From positions 62,001 to 126,000 of the forward strand of contig NZ_JXAL01000001.1 in the NCBI RefSeq assembly GCF_000829465.1: 64,000 bases of DNA, in the 5' to 3' direction. Origin of the DNA: Cohnella kolymensis (GTDB taxonomy: Bacteria > Bacillota > Bacilli > Paenibacillales > Paenibacillaceae). A program made the translations under genes and the position numbers. The notes beneath the pieces were generated by a model. The model had not been told where the DNA came from and did no database searches. It was given only the letters and a program-made list of their open reading frames with translations. The stretch's first letter is position 1; each line of letters opens with the position of its first letter. Of the stretch, positions 47,938-57,694 are shown piece by piece.

Positions 47938-48051
47938 GGGGAAAGTGTCTCCTGGAGGAGCGAGAGCGTGTCCCTTTAAAATCGTGAAATAACCTTAAGA
48001 ACCATTCAAATTTCACGATTTTAACAGGACCCGGAAGGAGATACTTTCCCC
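47938..48051. repeat. Nested inverted repeat element, about 114 bp
   Basis: Outer arms of 16 bp (47938-47953 and 48036-48051, one mismatch; GGGGAAAGTGTCTCCT type) enclose inner perfect arms of 15 bp (47976-47990 and 48010-48024; TTAAAATCGTGAAAT). It could fold into a long two-part hairpin. No coding capacity; identity unknown. Confidence 0.75.
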
Positions 48052-48079
48052 GTAAAATCAGCCGATCATAGCAAAAAAT

Positions 48080-48115
48080 TAGGGTGGCCCAAGACAACTT
48101 GGACCACCCTTTTTC
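48080..48115. terminator. Bidirectional terminator between exporter and opp operon
   Basis: AGGGTGG-C-CCAAG (48081-48093) pairs with CTTGG-A-CCACCCT (48098-48110), with T5 on the plus side and TAATTTTTT on the minus side. Confidence 0.9.
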
Positions 48116-48117
48116 GT

Positions 48118-49077
48118 CTAGGTGTGCAAATGACAAGCGACGAAATGCCCAGGCTCAACTTCCTTGAACTCAGGCATCACTTGCGCGCACACATCCATCG
48201 CGAATGGACAGCGCGTCCGGAACGGACAGCCGCTCGGCGGGTTCAGCGGGCTCGGAATTTCTCCCTTAAGGATAATTCGTTCCCTCTTCCGCTGCAGCTG
48301 AGGATCCGGAATCGGAATCGCGGATAACAGCGACTGTGTATAAGGGTGCAGCGGCTTTGCATATAATTGCTCGGAAGGCGCAACTTCCGCCAGCTTGCCC
48401 AAATACATAACGCCGATACGGTCGGAAATGTGTTTCACCATTGCAAGGTCATGGGCGATGAACAGATACGTCAAGCCATGTTCCCTTTGCAGCTTCTTGA
48501 ACAGGTTCACGACCTGCGCCTGAACCGAAACGTCAAGCGCGGAGATCGGTTCGTCGGCAATGATGAACTGAGGCTCGATCGCCAATGCGCGGGCAATTCC
48601 GATCCGCTGGCGCTGGCCGCCCGAAAACTCATGCGGGAATCGGCTCGCGTGTTCCTCGTTCAATCCGACATCGTTCAGCAGCTCGCTGACGCGCTCCCGG
48701 CGCTTTTTACCGCTTGCCAGACCATGAATATCAAGGCCTTCGGCGATAATATTACCGACGGTCATACGCGGGTTAAGCGAAGCATACGGGTCTTGATAGA
48801 CCATCTGCATATTGCGGTACAACTGCTGCCTTTGTTTCCCCTCAAGCTTGCGAATGTCTTTGCCATTGAACAATACTTCGCCGTCAGTCGCCTCATACAG
48901 GCGAATGATGGTACGCCCGGCAGTTGACTTACCGCAGCCGGACTCTCCGACAAGTCCGAAGGTTTCCCCTTTATTGATGGCAAAGTTAACCCCGTCCACC
49001 GCTTTTAATATTTTACCGTCGCCCAAGTTAAAATGTTTCCTTAGGTTTCTTACTTCCAAAATGGGTTGTTCAGCCAT
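48118..49077 (-). CDS. oppF: Oligopeptide ABC transporter ATP-binding protein OppF
   Basis: About 319 residues from ATG 49077, with AGGAGG eight bases upstream. Walker [10 protein letters not shown], signature [15 protein letters not shown], Walker B FIIADEP and [10 protein letters not shown]. The oligopeptide/dipeptide C-terminal Cys motif is present ([14 protein letters not shown]), which in some members binds an Fe-S cluster. Energises peptide import together with OppD. Confidence 0.96.
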   Translation of the reverse strand: MAEQPILEVRNLRKHFNLGDGKILKAVDGVNFAINKGETFGLVGESGCGKSTAGRTIIRLYEATDGEVLFNGKDIRKLEGKQRQQLYRNMQMVYQDPYASLNPRMTVGNIIAEGLDIHGLASGKKRRERVSELLNDVGLNEEHASRFPHEFSGGQRQRIGIARALAIEPQFIIADEPISALDVSVQAQVVNLFKKLQREHGLTYLFIAHDLAMVKHISDRIGVMYLGKLAEVAPSEQLYAKPLHPYTQSLLSAIPIPDPQLQRKRERIILKGEIPSPLNPPSGCPFRTRCPFAMDVCAQVMPEFKEVEPGHFVACHLHT

Positions 49078-50101
49078 GGGTGCGACCTCCTGCTTCAATC
49101 GGCCGCTCTACGTTCGGCGCATCCTCGTGGAGCAGCCAGCAAGCGGAACTGTGAGTATCTGAAACGCGGAAATGTCCGGGGTCGATCTCGGTGCATACCT
49201 TCATGGCATAGGGACAACGTGCTGCAAAAGCACAGCCTTTCGGCGGTGCGAATAAGTCGGGCGGCGTTCCCGGAATGGATACGAGCGCGCTCTTGGTGTC
49301 GCTGTCCAATCGCGGAACCGAGCGAAGAAGACCCCAAGTATACGGATGTTGAGGATTATAAAATATTTCGTCCAAATAGCCCTGTTCGACAACTCTTCCC
49401 GCGTACATGACCAGGACACGCTGCGCGATTTCAGCGACAACCCCGAGATCGTGCGTGATGATAATGATCGACGTTTCCGTCTTTTTCTGAATATCCCGCA
49501 GCAAATCGATGATTTGCGCCTGAATCGTAACGTCGAGCGCCGTCGTAGGTTCGTCGGCAATGAGAAGCTTCGGATTACAAGCGAGCGCGATTGCGATCAT
49601 GACCCGCTGGCGCATACCGCCGGACAGCTCATGCGGATATTGATGAAGCCGCTCATGCGGATTGGAAATGCCGACAAGTGCGAGCAGATCGGACGCCCGC
49701 AGCAGCGCTTCTACTTTCTTCACCTTTTGATGTTTGCGAATGCCTTCTGAAATTTGCGCTCCGATGGTCATCGTCGGATTGAGAGAGGTCATCGGATCTT
49801 GGAAAATCATACCCATCTCTTCCCCGCGCACATGTTCCATTTGAGAGTTTGTCAGCTTCGTAATTTCATGCTTGCCGTCAAACAATATCGACGATCCTTC
49901 TTTGATGATGCTGGGCGGTGTCGGATTCAATCTCATAATCGTCTGGGCGGTAACGGATTTACCGCAGCCGGACTCTCCGACGATTGCGAGAACTTCCCCT
50001 TTATTCAAGGTGAATGAGACGCCGCGGACCGCTTGCACTTCTCCCGCATACATCTTGAAGGAGACTCGCAAATCGTTCACTTCAAGTATAGGCTTGGCCA
50101 T
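49070..50101 (-). CDS. oppD: Oligopeptide ABC transporter ATP-binding protein OppD
   Basis: 343 residues. Walker [11 protein letters not shown], signature [15 protein letters not shown], Walker [13 protein letters not shown]. The C-terminal motif [14 protein letters not shown] matches the Opp/Dpp ATPase tail. Its stop overlaps the oppF start by eight bases. Confidence 0.96.
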   Translation of the reverse strand: MAKPILEVNDLRVSFKMYAGEVQAVRGVSFTLNKGEVLAIVGESGCGKSVTAQTIMRLNPTPPSIIKEGSSILFDGKHEITKLTNSQMEHVRGEEMGMIFQDPMTSLNPTMTIGAQISEGIRKHQKVKKVEALLRASDLLALVGISNPHERLHQYPHELSGGMRQRVMIAIALACNPKLLIADEPTTALDVTIQAQIIDLLRDIQKKTETSIIIITHDLGVVAEIAQRVLVMYAGRVVEQGYLDEIFYNPQHPYTWGLLRSVPRLDSDTKSALVSIPGTPPDLFAPPKGCAFAARCPYAMKVCTEIDPGHFRVSDTHSSACWLLHEDAPNVERPIEAGGRTHG

Positions 50102-50114
50102 ACGACACGCCTCC

Positions 50115-51029
50115 TTATTTTCTCATTTTCGGATCGAGAGCGTCACGCAGACCGTCTCCCAATAAGTTAAAGCTGAGCAAGATTAAACTGAAAAGAATGG
50201 TAGGGTAAAGCAGAAGATGAGGTTGGTATCTCATCACTTGGGCGCCTTCGCTGATCAGCTTACCTAAAGAAGCCATAGGCGGCCTGATACCAACCCCGAC
50301 GAAGCTAAGGAACGCTTCGAAGAAAATGGCTGTCGGCACAACGTATGTGAGTTGTACGATTATAAGTCCGAGCACGTTCGGCACAAGGTGCCTCAAGATA
50401 ATCCGTGCCGGCCTGGCGCCAAGCGTCCGGGCTGCGAGAACGAATTCCTGTTCCTTAAGAAGCAGCATTTGACCTCGTACGAGCCGCGCCATCGTTACCC
50501 AACCGGAGATGGCATAAGCGATAATAATCGAGCTGATACCCGGACCCATAAATACAATGAACAGGATCGCCAGCAAAAGAAGGGGTATCGCGTAAATGAT
50601 TTCAAGAATACGCTGCATGATGTCATCGACACGGCCGCCGAAGTAAGCGGAAATGCCGCCGTAAAGGACACCGACAACCAAATCGATCGCCGCTGCGGCG
50701 AGACCGATAAACAATGAAATCCGAACGCCCCACCAAACCCTCACCCAAAGATCGCGGCCTAATTGATCGGTACCGAACCAGTGCGCGGAGGAAGGCTTCA
50801 GAAACGTATCTTTCAACACCTGGGTCTTATAATCATGACTGCTGAACATAGGTGCGAATATAGCAAACCCAGCTAAAATAATGAGAACGATCAAGCCTGC
50901 CATTGCCATTCTATTTTTTTTCAAACGCCTCCATGCGTCCTGCCAATAAGTAACAGAGGGGCGGACGATCGCTTCGACGTTTGCAGTTTTCTCTGCCGGT
51001 TGAAACTTTTCTTTCGAGATTGCTTCCAT
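50115..51029 (-). CDS. oppC: Oligopeptide ABC transporter permease OppC
   Basis: 304 residues with a long cytoplasmic N-terminus and six transmembrane helices (MAMAGLIVLIILAGFAIFAPM first). FGTDQLGRDLWVRVWWGVRISL and the EAA loop (AARTLGARPARIILRHLVPNV) identify the OppC group. Confidence 0.95.
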   Translation of the reverse strand: MEAISKEKFQPAEKTANVEAIVRPSVTYWQDAWRRLKKNRMAMAGLIVLIILAGFAIFAPMFSSHDYKTQVLKDTFLKPSSAHWFGTDQLGRDLWVRVWWGVRISLFIGLAAAAIDLVVGVLYGGISAYFGGRVDDIMQRILEIIYAIPLLLLAILFIVFMGPGISSIIIAYAISGWVTMARLVRGQMLLLKEQEFVLAARTLGARPARIILRHLVPNVLGLIIVQLTYVVPTAIFFEAFLSFVGVGIRPPMASLGKLISEGAQVMRYQPHLLLYPTILFSLILLSFNLLGDGLRDALDPKMRK

Positions 51030-51032
51030 CGT

Positions 51033-51968
51033 CTACCTCCTCCCCGCGACACGGATACGCGGATCTACCAATCCATAAACGATATCCGTAACGAACATCA
51101 CCACTACCAATATGGATGCGTAGAAAAGCGTCAGTCCGGTGATCATCGTATAATCATTGGAATATATGGATTCTACAAACTGGGCTCCTAAGCCCGGTAC
51201 GGCGAATATTCTTTCTACGACCAGCGTTCCCGTTATTACGTTAACCGCAATCGGGCCGAGAATGGTAACGACCGGAAGAATGGCATTCCTGACCATATGG
51301 TTTCTTACGACAGCTGTAGTGGACAGACCTTTGGATTTAGCGGTCTTGATATAGTCCATACTTGACACTTCCAGCATAGAAGCCCGCATCATACGCGCCA
51401 GGATCGCAATCGTACCGAAAGACAGCGCTATGGCCGGCATGATGCGATGCTCAGGACCATCCCAGAGACCCGGTGGCAGCCACCCGGCTTTAACGCCTAC
51501 ATAGAGCGAAAGCAGCGGTCCGACAACAAATGAGGGAATTGAAATGCCGACCAGAGCGACGAACATCGCGGAATAATCGCCCAATTTGTTATGCTTCAGA
51601 GCGGCAACGGTGCCAAGAGTCAAGCCGACGATAATAGCAAGAAACAGAGATTCAAGTCCGAGCTCCAATGAGGCTTGAAAGGATTTGCTGATCACTTCGG
51701 CTACGGTACGTGTCGGATATTGATACGAAACGCCGAAATCCCCTTGAGTGATGTTGACTACGTACTTCAGATACTGCTTCCATTCAGGCTGATCCAGCCC
51801 ATACTGTTGAATGATGATTGCCAGAGCTTCCGGCGGCAATTTCGCCGAAGCGTTGGCGAAGGGGTTTCCGGGCAGCAATTTCATGAGAAAGAAAGTGGCC
51901 GTAACAATAACCCACAAGGTAATGATCATGTAGATGATACGGCGCACAGCGTACTTTAGCACAACCAT
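51033..51968 (-). CDS. oppB: Oligopeptide ABC transporter permease OppB
   Basis: 311 residues, six transmembrane helices, starting RRIIYMIITLWVIVTATFFLMKLLPGNPF, the OppB hallmark. The EAA loop is YIKTAKSKGLSTTAVVRNHM. Three bp before oppC, so tightly coupled. Confidence 0.95.
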   Translation of the reverse strand: MVVLKYAVRRIIYMIITLWVIVTATFFLMKLLPGNPFANASAKLPPEALAIIIQQYGLDQPEWKQYLKYVVNITQGDFGVSYQYPTRTVAEVISKSFQASLELGLESLFLAIIVGLTLGTVAALKHNKLGDYSAMFVALVGISIPSFVVGPLLSLYVGVKAGWLPPGLWDGPEHRIMPAIALSFGTIAILARMMRASMLEVSSMDYIKTAKSKGLSTTAVVRNHMVRNAILPVVTILGPIAVNVITGTLVVERIFAVPGLGAQFVESIYSNDYTMITGLTLFYASILVVVMFVTDIVYGLVDPRIRVAGRR

Positions 51969-52017
51969 TCCCCCTTTCAGTAACGATATGAAAATTTTTC
52001 CTTAAAGTATTAAGAAC

Positions 52018-52052
52018 ATGAAAGAAGCCGTCCTATAAACGGCCTCTTTCAT
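52018..52052 (-). terminator. Hairpin between oppA and oppB
   Basis: ATGAAAGA and TCTTTCAT arms with inner GCCGT/ACGGC pairing and a one-base bulge form a stem in the 118-bp gap. The downstream sequence is AT-rich without a clean T run. It may attenuate transcription or protect the oppA message so that binding protein exceeds permease. Confidence 0.55.
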
Positions 52053-52086
52053 GAATTGCTAGTTGTGCAGTTGTGAAAAGAGCGAT

Positions 52087-53787
52087 TTATTCTTCAATCG
52101 AAGTCCATTTCAATTCGAATTCCACGCCGTAAGGAGGCTGGATCAAACCTTTGACTTTCGGCTTAACCATGATGTTCAGCGTACGATAGTAAAGCGGTGA
52201 TACCGCAGCTTCGTTCATCAGGATTTTTTCTGCTTCGACAAGGCTCTTTGCACGGTTTTCCAGGTTTGTGTCTGATTGTGCGCCCTTAACCAACTTGTCA
52301 TACTCAGCGCTGGACCAATCTTGAGTATTGAAGGAACCGCCAGTCAGATACATATCGAGCCATGTCATCGGATCGTTATAGTCTGCGCCCCACAATGTGG
52401 ACACGATTTCGTAGTTTTTGTTCAATTCAAGTTCAAGACGGTTGGCGTGCGGCATTGGAGAAGTTTTAACCTTAACGCCCAGGTTTTGTTCCCACTGGCC
52501 TGCCAAGAATTCCAACACTTTAGGACCTGTGCCGTTGTCATCTCCGATGATTGTTAATTCAGGCATTTCTTTCAGTCCTGCTTCAGCCAGTCCTTGTGCA
52601 AGCAATTCTTTTGCTTTAGCCGCATCGAAAGGCTGCTCAAGATCGCCGGCAACTTTACGGAATTCCTGACCGTTTCCATCCAGGTTACCGCTAGGTGTAT
52701 AACCTACTGCAGCTGTATTTCCTTGCAGTACAGTATCGACAAGACCTTGACGATCGATTGCCGCTGTATACGCTTGGCGGATCTTCACGTTTTTGAAAGC
52801 TGGAACTTTCGTGTGCTGGAAGTTCACGTAACCTGTTACAAGCTCTTTCTTACGAACCAATTCTTTATTATCTTTCAACTGCATGTATTGCGTTCCATCA
52901 AGAACCGTATAGTCGGCTGCGCCGGTGTCGTACAGGTTCAATCCGGTAGCGTTGTCTTTAACGACGTTCAAAGTAACTTTATCTAATTTGACATTGGCTG
53001 CATCCCAGTACTTAGGGTTTTTCTCGAGAACGAGCTTTTGGCCGTGATCCCAAGTTTTGAGAACGAAAGGACCTGCGCCCAATACTTTGTCGGCATCGGC
53101 GCCGCTTTTCTCGTTGCCCCACTTGTCAACGAATTCTTGCTTCTGCGGATAGAAGTTCAAGAATGCGAGAGTCGAGGTAAAGAATGCGACCGGTCTCTCA
53201 AGCTTGATTTCCAAAGTTTTTTCATCGAGTGCTTTAGCGCCCAATGCTTCCTGAGCTTTTTTAACGTCTTCAGGAGTTTTAGCCGTCATTACAGCCTCTC
53301 CGCCTTTGATCCATGCGACCATGAAAGCGTAAGTCGCTTTAGTGGCAGGATCCAACGTTCTGCGGAAAGAGTATACAAAATCTTGAGCGGTTACCGGAGT
53401 ACCGTCTGCCCATGTGATTCCGTCGCGCAATTTGACTGTGTAAGTAAGTCCATCGGGTGAAATTTGCGGCAGCTCTGCAGCAAGAGCCGGCTGCGGCTGC
53501 AAATCTTTATCCAAACGGTACAATCCTTCGCTGATTGCTCCAAGGATGGTGAAGGAAGACGAGCTTTCGGCAATGGATACGTCCAGAGCCGGCGGATCCG
53601 TACGGTAGTTGATTACCAATTCTTGCGGCCCGGTAGGTTTAGCGGATGCGCTGCCTGATGCAGGTGCGCTGCTGTTACCAGCCGACTCAGAAGCGTTGCT
53701 GCCAGAGTTGTTGCCGCTGCAAGCAGCCAATAGGCTTCCTGCAAGTGTAAGTACGAGTGCTGTTGACGTAAACTTCTTGAACTTCAT
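52087..53787 (-). CDS. oppA: Oligopeptide-binding lipoprotein OppA
   Basis: About 566 residues from ATG 53787, with GGGGAGG upstream; the open frame to 53913 is a non-coding extension. Signal peptide MKFKKFTSTALVLTLAGSLL ends at lipobox LAAC, followed by a Ser/Gly/Asn linker. The SBP_bac_5 domain shows ISEGLYRLDKDLQPQPALA, DGTPVTAQDFVYSFRR and FQHTKVPAFKNVKIRQAYTA. It captures peptides outside the cell and delivers them to OppBC. Confidence 0.95.
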   Translation of the reverse strand: MKFKKFTSTALVLTLAGSLLAACSGNNSGSNASESAGNSSAPASGSASAKPTGPQELVINYRTDPPALDVSIAESSSSFTILGAISEGLYRLDKDLQPQPALAAELPQISPDGLTYTVKLRDGITWADGTPVTAQDFVYSFRRTLDPATKATYAFMVAWIKGGEAVMTAKTPEDVKKAQEALGAKALDEKTLEIKLERPVAFFTSTLAFLNFYPQKQEFVDKWGNEKSGADADKVLGAGPFVLKTWDHGQKLVLEKNPKYWDAANVKLDKVTLNVVKDNATGLNLYDTGAADYTVLDGTQYMQLKDNKELVRKKELVTGYVNFQHTKVPAFKNVKIRQAYTAAIDRQGLVDTVLQGNTAAVGYTPSGNLDGNGQEFRKVAGDLEQPFDAAKAKELLAQGLAEAGLKEMPELTIIGDDNGTGPKVLEFLAGQWEQNLGVKVKTSPMPHANRLELELNKNYEIVSTLWGADYNDPMTWLDMYLTGGSFNTQDWSSAEYDKLVKGAQSDTNLENRAKSLVEAEKILMNEAAVSPLYYRTLNIMVKPKVKGLIQPPYGVEFELKWTSIEE

Positions 53788-53913
53788 ACCTTTGCCTCCC
53801 CATTTTTCTTCAATGTTCTTAGAAGCGTTTTCAGTTGGTGCAAATTGCAAATCCCCCACCTGGTTTCGGTGTATTATTTTGCAAAAATCAACTCCTGAAA
53901 TTACTTTGAACAT

Positions 53914-54276
53914 TTCAAATATTACTATATAACCTGCGGAATCCGCAATAAATTAATTACAAAAAGCTGCTTTAAAACCGCTTATGTTATAAAAATTGAC
54001 ATCCACATAACAGGAAACGTTTTCTTTTACTGAATTATAATTTATCCCAGTGCATATTTATCCAAATTTCTCAAACCTGCGATAAAGCTGTACAATCAAA
54101 CTTCTCACCTTTACAATTTTTTTCTATTAAATAGCAACAAATTGTAATTTTTGGGTAATAAATTTGTAATATATTAAGTAAATTTTTTAATGAAAAAATG
54201 AAAACGCTTTATATGCATTCCTTAAGTAAATGAAGTCCCTTTATACGTAGCGGGTTTTAGAGGTTGACACCACTTT
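53914..54276. other. AT-rich intergenic region before oppA with cre-like sites
   Basis: This gap of about 360 bp is strongly AT-rich and holds the oppA promoter region. Two catabolite-responsive-like elements are seen: AGGAAACGTTTTCT at 54012-54025 and TGAAAACGCTTTAT at 54199-54212. Both sit well upstream of the oppA start, so direct CcpA control is only a suggestion. No small ORF with a good Shine-Dalgarno was found. Confidence 0.4.
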
Positions 54277-54918
54277 TCACGCTTTTTTATGCACTCTCGC
54301 TAAAGCCAAGCCGTCATAAGCCGGCAAATGGGTGCCTATGAGATACGGGTCCTGTGCGATTCTCCGATTGAATTCACGCATCGCCGACACGGATGGCCCC
54401 TGCTTGTCCGGATTTACCGTCCGGCCTCTTAGAAGAGTATTATCCGCGGCGATCATCGCACCCTCATTGGCAAGCGTTATACACCGGTCCAGGTAATTAG
54501 GATAATTCTCCTTGTCTGCGTCAATAAAAAAGAAGTCGAACCGCGCCCCCTCCGCTTCTAACTGCCGCAAGCTTAACATTGCGTCGCCAACCATATATTG
54601 AACGCGATCACCGAGTCCCGCATCCGCTAAATTCGACTGCGCAATCGCGGCATAGTCCTCACGGAGCTCCAAGGAAACGAGCCTCCCGCTGCCGGTCAAT
54701 CCCCGGCCCAGACAAATGCCGCTGTATCCGCCGAGCGCACCGATTTCAAGCACGCTGTGGGCGTTTGACATTTTAACCAGCAGGGTGAGCAATCTGCCAT
54801 AGCCGGGAGCGATGGAAATATCCGGCATCCCATGTGTGCGAAGGTTATCCTTAACTCTCTCCAATTCCGGATCGGCAGGAAACAAGGAATCGAAGTAAGA
54901 CTCAGCAGATATGTCCAT
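54277..54918 (-). CDS. O-methyltransferase (class I SAM, YrrM/COMT-like)
   Basis: About 213 residues from ATG 54918, with AGGTG upstream; GTG 54927 is in frame. Motif I is VLEIGALGGYSGICLGRGL. The metal-binding aspartate region FFFIDADKENYPNYLD and AADNTLLRGRTVNP match Methyltransf_3, Mg-dependent catechol-type enzymes. It likely corresponds to Bacillus yrrM, but stands away from the yrrL-yrrN block. Substrate unknown. Confidence 0.92.
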   Translation of the reverse strand: MDISAESYFDSLFPADPELERVKDNLRTHGMPDISIAPGYGRLLTLLVKMSNAHSVLEIGALGGYSGICLGRGLTGSGRLVSLELREDYAAIAQSNLADAGLGDRVQYMVGDAMLSLRQLEAEGARFDFFFIDADKENYPNYLDRCITLANEGAMIAADNTLLRGRTVNPDKQGPSVSAMREFNRRIAQDPYLIGTHLPAYDGLALARVHKKA

Positions 54919-55055
54919 ATATAACACCTTCCATCTCCGATTTTGTAAAGCGATACAACAAAAGCTATACTGATTTTATTTGGAATTTACATTGCGTTAA
55001 CAATAATCATGATCGAGCGGTTCAGCGCTCAGATCCAAGGAATGGTGATCGTTAC

Positions 55056-57029
55056 ATGTTCGCGCAGTTACACACTGCTTCCCGCAAAGGCCTCCGACTA
55101 AGTCTGGATGGTCTCCGGCTGTGGCCCTACTGGTCTATAACCCTGTTAATCGTCTCGATATTATATAAATTAAACTGGCTCGATCATCAATTTAACGTCG
55201 GCGGCATGAACCATTGGAAGTGGAAGGTTAACCTCGGTGCCATGTTTTTCGCGACGTTTTGGATCGTTTTTTTGGGACGGCACGGACGTCTGATTGCAGT
55301 GGCGTTGGTGGATACCGTACTCAGTTTTCTATTATTCTCCGATTTGGTTTATTTCCGCTATTTTAAGGATTTTATCTCCATTCCCGTACTCCTGCAAGCC
55401 GGCCAGGTGGGAGAGCTGGGCGACAGCATCTGGAGCCTCATACAGACGAAGGACTGGCTGCTTTTCGCCGATATCCCCGTTGCGGCGGTCATGGCTGTTT
55501 GGGCTTTGCTCAGGATCAAATCGGAACGCCGGTCCAGAGCCCGGGTTTCTCATGCAACCGCGCGCAGACCGATGCTGTACAAAACCGTTGCCGCCTTCAT
55601 TGCGCTCGTATTGGGATGGTCGCTTATCTATTTTCCGGTCGAGAGTCAAAAGAACGGCTGGGCTCGAGGCTTATTCACAGGCAACTGGTGGAACGTTCCG
55701 ATTTATAATGTAACCGGCTTGCTCGGCTTTCACGGTTATGACACTTACCGTTATGCCAAGGAGCATTGGTTCGGCGGCGGGCTCTCTGAAGAACAAACGC
55801 AGCAAGCGGAAGCATGGTTCAAAGAACGTCGAAAGCTTCAGGAACAAGCGGAGTCCGAGCCGTTATTCGGAGCATATAAAGGGAAGAACGTCCTGATCGT
55901 GCAAGCGGAAGCATTCCAGGAGTTCGTCATCGGACAATCGGTGAACGGTAAAGAAATAACGCCGAACTTGAACGAGCTGATCAAAAAAAGCGCCTATTTC
56001 CCTAACTTTTATCATCAGACGGCTCAGGGCCGCACTTCGGATGCGGATTTCGCCACAAGCTGCTCCATGCATCCGCTGCCCACCGGCTCGGTATTCATAC
56101 GTTTTGCCGGCAACACTTTTGACTGCATGCCCTCCATACTGAACGGCGAAGGCTATGATACGACCGTGCATCATGCGTACGACGGAAGCTTCTGGAACCG
56201 GCATAACATGTACAGCGGGATGCAATATGACAGATTTTACACGGTGAAAGACTACAAGATCGACGAACCGATGGGATGGTCGTTAGGTGACAAATCGTTT
56301 TTCAGGCAAACGATAGATCAGCTGAAGGAGAGAAACCATTCGCCATTTTACGCGTTGACGATCACCTTGTCGAGCCACCACCCGTACAACCTGCCCTATT
56401 CCAAACGTGAGCTGAACGGCGGTGCTTTCGACGGAACGATGTTCGGAGATTACCTGCAGTCGGCGCACTATGTGGACTCCGCCGTCGGCGAGCTGGTCGA
56501 TCTGTTAAAGAAGCAGGATCTTTGGGATAATACGATTCTCATTTTTTATGGAGATCACGACAATTCGATATATGACTGGAAGCCCTATGAGAAGTTGCTA
56601 GGCAAGCCGGTGACCGCTTTGGACCAAGACGCAATAGTGAAAAAGGTTCCTTTTCTCATTCACCTGCCGCGAGATGAGCATGCCGGCATCGTGGGCAAGG
56701 CCGTCGGTCAGATCGACACCGCTCCTACGTTAATGCAACTGCTCGGAATTCCGATGGATGACCGTTATATGATGGGTGTGAGCATGTTTTCGCGCGCGGC
56801 CAAACCCGTCGTATTCCGCAATGGAGGCTTTACGGACGGCCGAGTGTACTATGTGCCGAGCGCAGACGGCATTGCCGGCAACGGATCATGCTATGCCCTG
56901 CCTGACGGCAGTGCCGCAGATCCGGCTTCCTGCACCGCTCCGGCTGAAGCGGCCAAACGGGAACTCGAAGTTTCCGACCGTGTCATCGAGCATAACTTGA
57001 TTTCCACGTTTCGCGGCAAAGAGAAATAA
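55056..57029 (+). CDS. LTA synthase family protein (LtaS-like sulfatase-fold enzyme)
   Basis: 657 residues. Five transmembrane helices in the first 215 residues, then an extracellular sulfatase-fold domain. VLIVQAEAFQEFVIG holds the first metal Glu, QGRTSDADFATSCSMHPL the catalytic Thr, SSHHPY and FYGDHDNSIY further ligands. It transfers glycerophosphate from phosphatidylglycerol to lipoteichoic acid or primes it. Which LtaS or YqgS-type paralogue it is cannot be told. Confidence 0.93.
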   Translation: MFAQLHTASRKGLRLSLDGLRLWPYWSITLLIVSILYKLNWLDHQFNVGGMNHWKWKVNLGAMFFATFWIVFLGRHGRLIAVALVDTVLSFLLFSDLVYFRYFKDFISIPVLLQAGQVGELGDSIWSLIQTKDWLLFADIPVAAVMAVWALLRIKSERRSRARVSHATARRPMLYKTVAAFIALVLGWSLIYFPVESQKNGWARGLFTGNWWNVPIYNVTGLLGFHGYDTYRYAKEHWFGGGLSEEQTQQAEAWFKERRKLQEQAESEPLFGAYKGKNVLIVQAEAFQEFVIGQSVNGKEITPNLNELIKKSAYFPNFYHQTAQGRTSDADFATSCSMHPLPTGSVFIRFAGNTFDCMPSILNGEGYDTTVHHAYDGSFWNRHNMYSGMQYDRFYTVKDYKIDEPMGWSLGDKSFFRQTIDQLKERNHSPFYALTITLSSHHPYNLPYSKRELNGGAFDGTMFGDYLQSAHYVDSAVGELVDLLKKQDLWDNTILIFYGDHDNSIYDWKPYEKLLGKPVTALDQDAIVKKVPFLIHLPRDEHAGIVGKAVGQIDTAPTLMQLLGIPMDDRYMMGVSMFSRAAKPVVFRNGGFTDGRVYYVPSADGIAGNGSCYALPDGSAADPASCTAPAEAAKRELEVSDRVIEHNLISTFRGKEK

Positions 57030-57058
57030 ACACCACCTGCAGGACTCTTCCATCCATC

Positions 57059-57084
57059 AAAAAAGCGGCCGTTCGGCCGCTTTT
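57059..57084. terminator. Bidirectional terminator between ltaS-like and DUF1450 genes
   Basis: Perfect palindrome GCGGCCGTTCGGCCGC (57065-57080) flanked by A6 and T4, serving both convergent genes. Confidence 0.9.
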
Positions 57085-57335
57085 CATATTTTCAAATATT
57101 TGCGCGCTTTCTCGATCGCTTCGTCTTCCGTAGGCGCCGTCACATAACGGCCGTTGACAAACACGAATGCGTAGCGTGAGCACGGTCCGCAATAGGACTT
57201 GCAGCCCACTTTGACTTCGGTGCCCGGCGACATTTTATCAAGCTTCGACAGCATGGATTTCACGCGCATATGCTTGCATTTGTCGCAGATCCGAATATCG
57301 TTAAGCGCAGCAGAGGTGCTTTCAATGCTCTCCAT
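57084..57335 (-). CDS. DUF1450 family protein (YuzB-like)
   Basis: About 83 residues from ATG 57335, with AAGGG upstream. ICDKCKHMR and GCKSYCGPCSRYAFVFVNGR hold five conserved Cys, suggesting an Fe-S or zinc site, and APTEDEAIEKARKYL ends the family. Function unknown. It overlaps the HesB-like gene by 14 bp, so the two are coupled. Confidence 0.9.
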   Translation of the reverse strand: MESIESTSAALNDIRICDKCKHMRVKSMLSKLDKMSPGTEVKVGCKSYCGPCSRYAFVFVNGRYVTAPTEDEAIEKARKYLKI

Positions 57336-57624
57336 GGTTACCCTTGCTTGGATTCGTAATGACAAATCCTTCTTGCGGAAAATATAAATAATCGATTTTC
57401 ACACCGTCGAGGAACTCATCCCCTTTGGCTAACAGAACATCGATTTCTTTATCCGTCGACACGAGCTCATCCTTGTCGGTCTGCTCGCCCATATCCATTC
57501 CGTAATGTGCGTGATCTCCGTGACTGTGCGTTACGAATACGCGCAGCTTTTTGCCCGCATTCTCCGGCTTGTCCAATTCACGGCGAAGTACATTCGCTGC
57601 ATTGCGAGTAATTTTGCATTTCAT
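57322..57624 (-). CDS. HesB/IscA-like protein
   Basis: About 100 residues from ATG 57624. The A-type carrier fold is suggested by ITRNAANVLRRELDKPENAGKK, FVTHSHGDHAHYGMDM and VKIDYLYFPQEGFVITNP. The three classical cluster cysteines are missing and His-rich text stands in their place, as in the HesB/YneR-like subgroup, so an Fe-S carrier role is doubtful. Confidence 0.82.
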   Translation of the reverse strand: MKCKITRNAANVLRRELDKPENAGKKLRVFVTHSHGDHAHYGMDMGEQTDKDELVSTDKEIDVLLAKGDEFLDGVKIDYLYFPQEGFVITNPSKGNHGEH

Positions 57625-57694
57625 CTGGCGTTCCACTCCCGTCTGCTTTATCCTCTTTTATTGTAATGAAACGCCCGGTATCATGCAACATGCA

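Noticed and set aside
53788-53913. Upstream extension of OppA
   Set aside because: It would bury the signal peptide inside the protein; ATG 53787 has a proper Shine-Dalgarno and lipoprotein signal.
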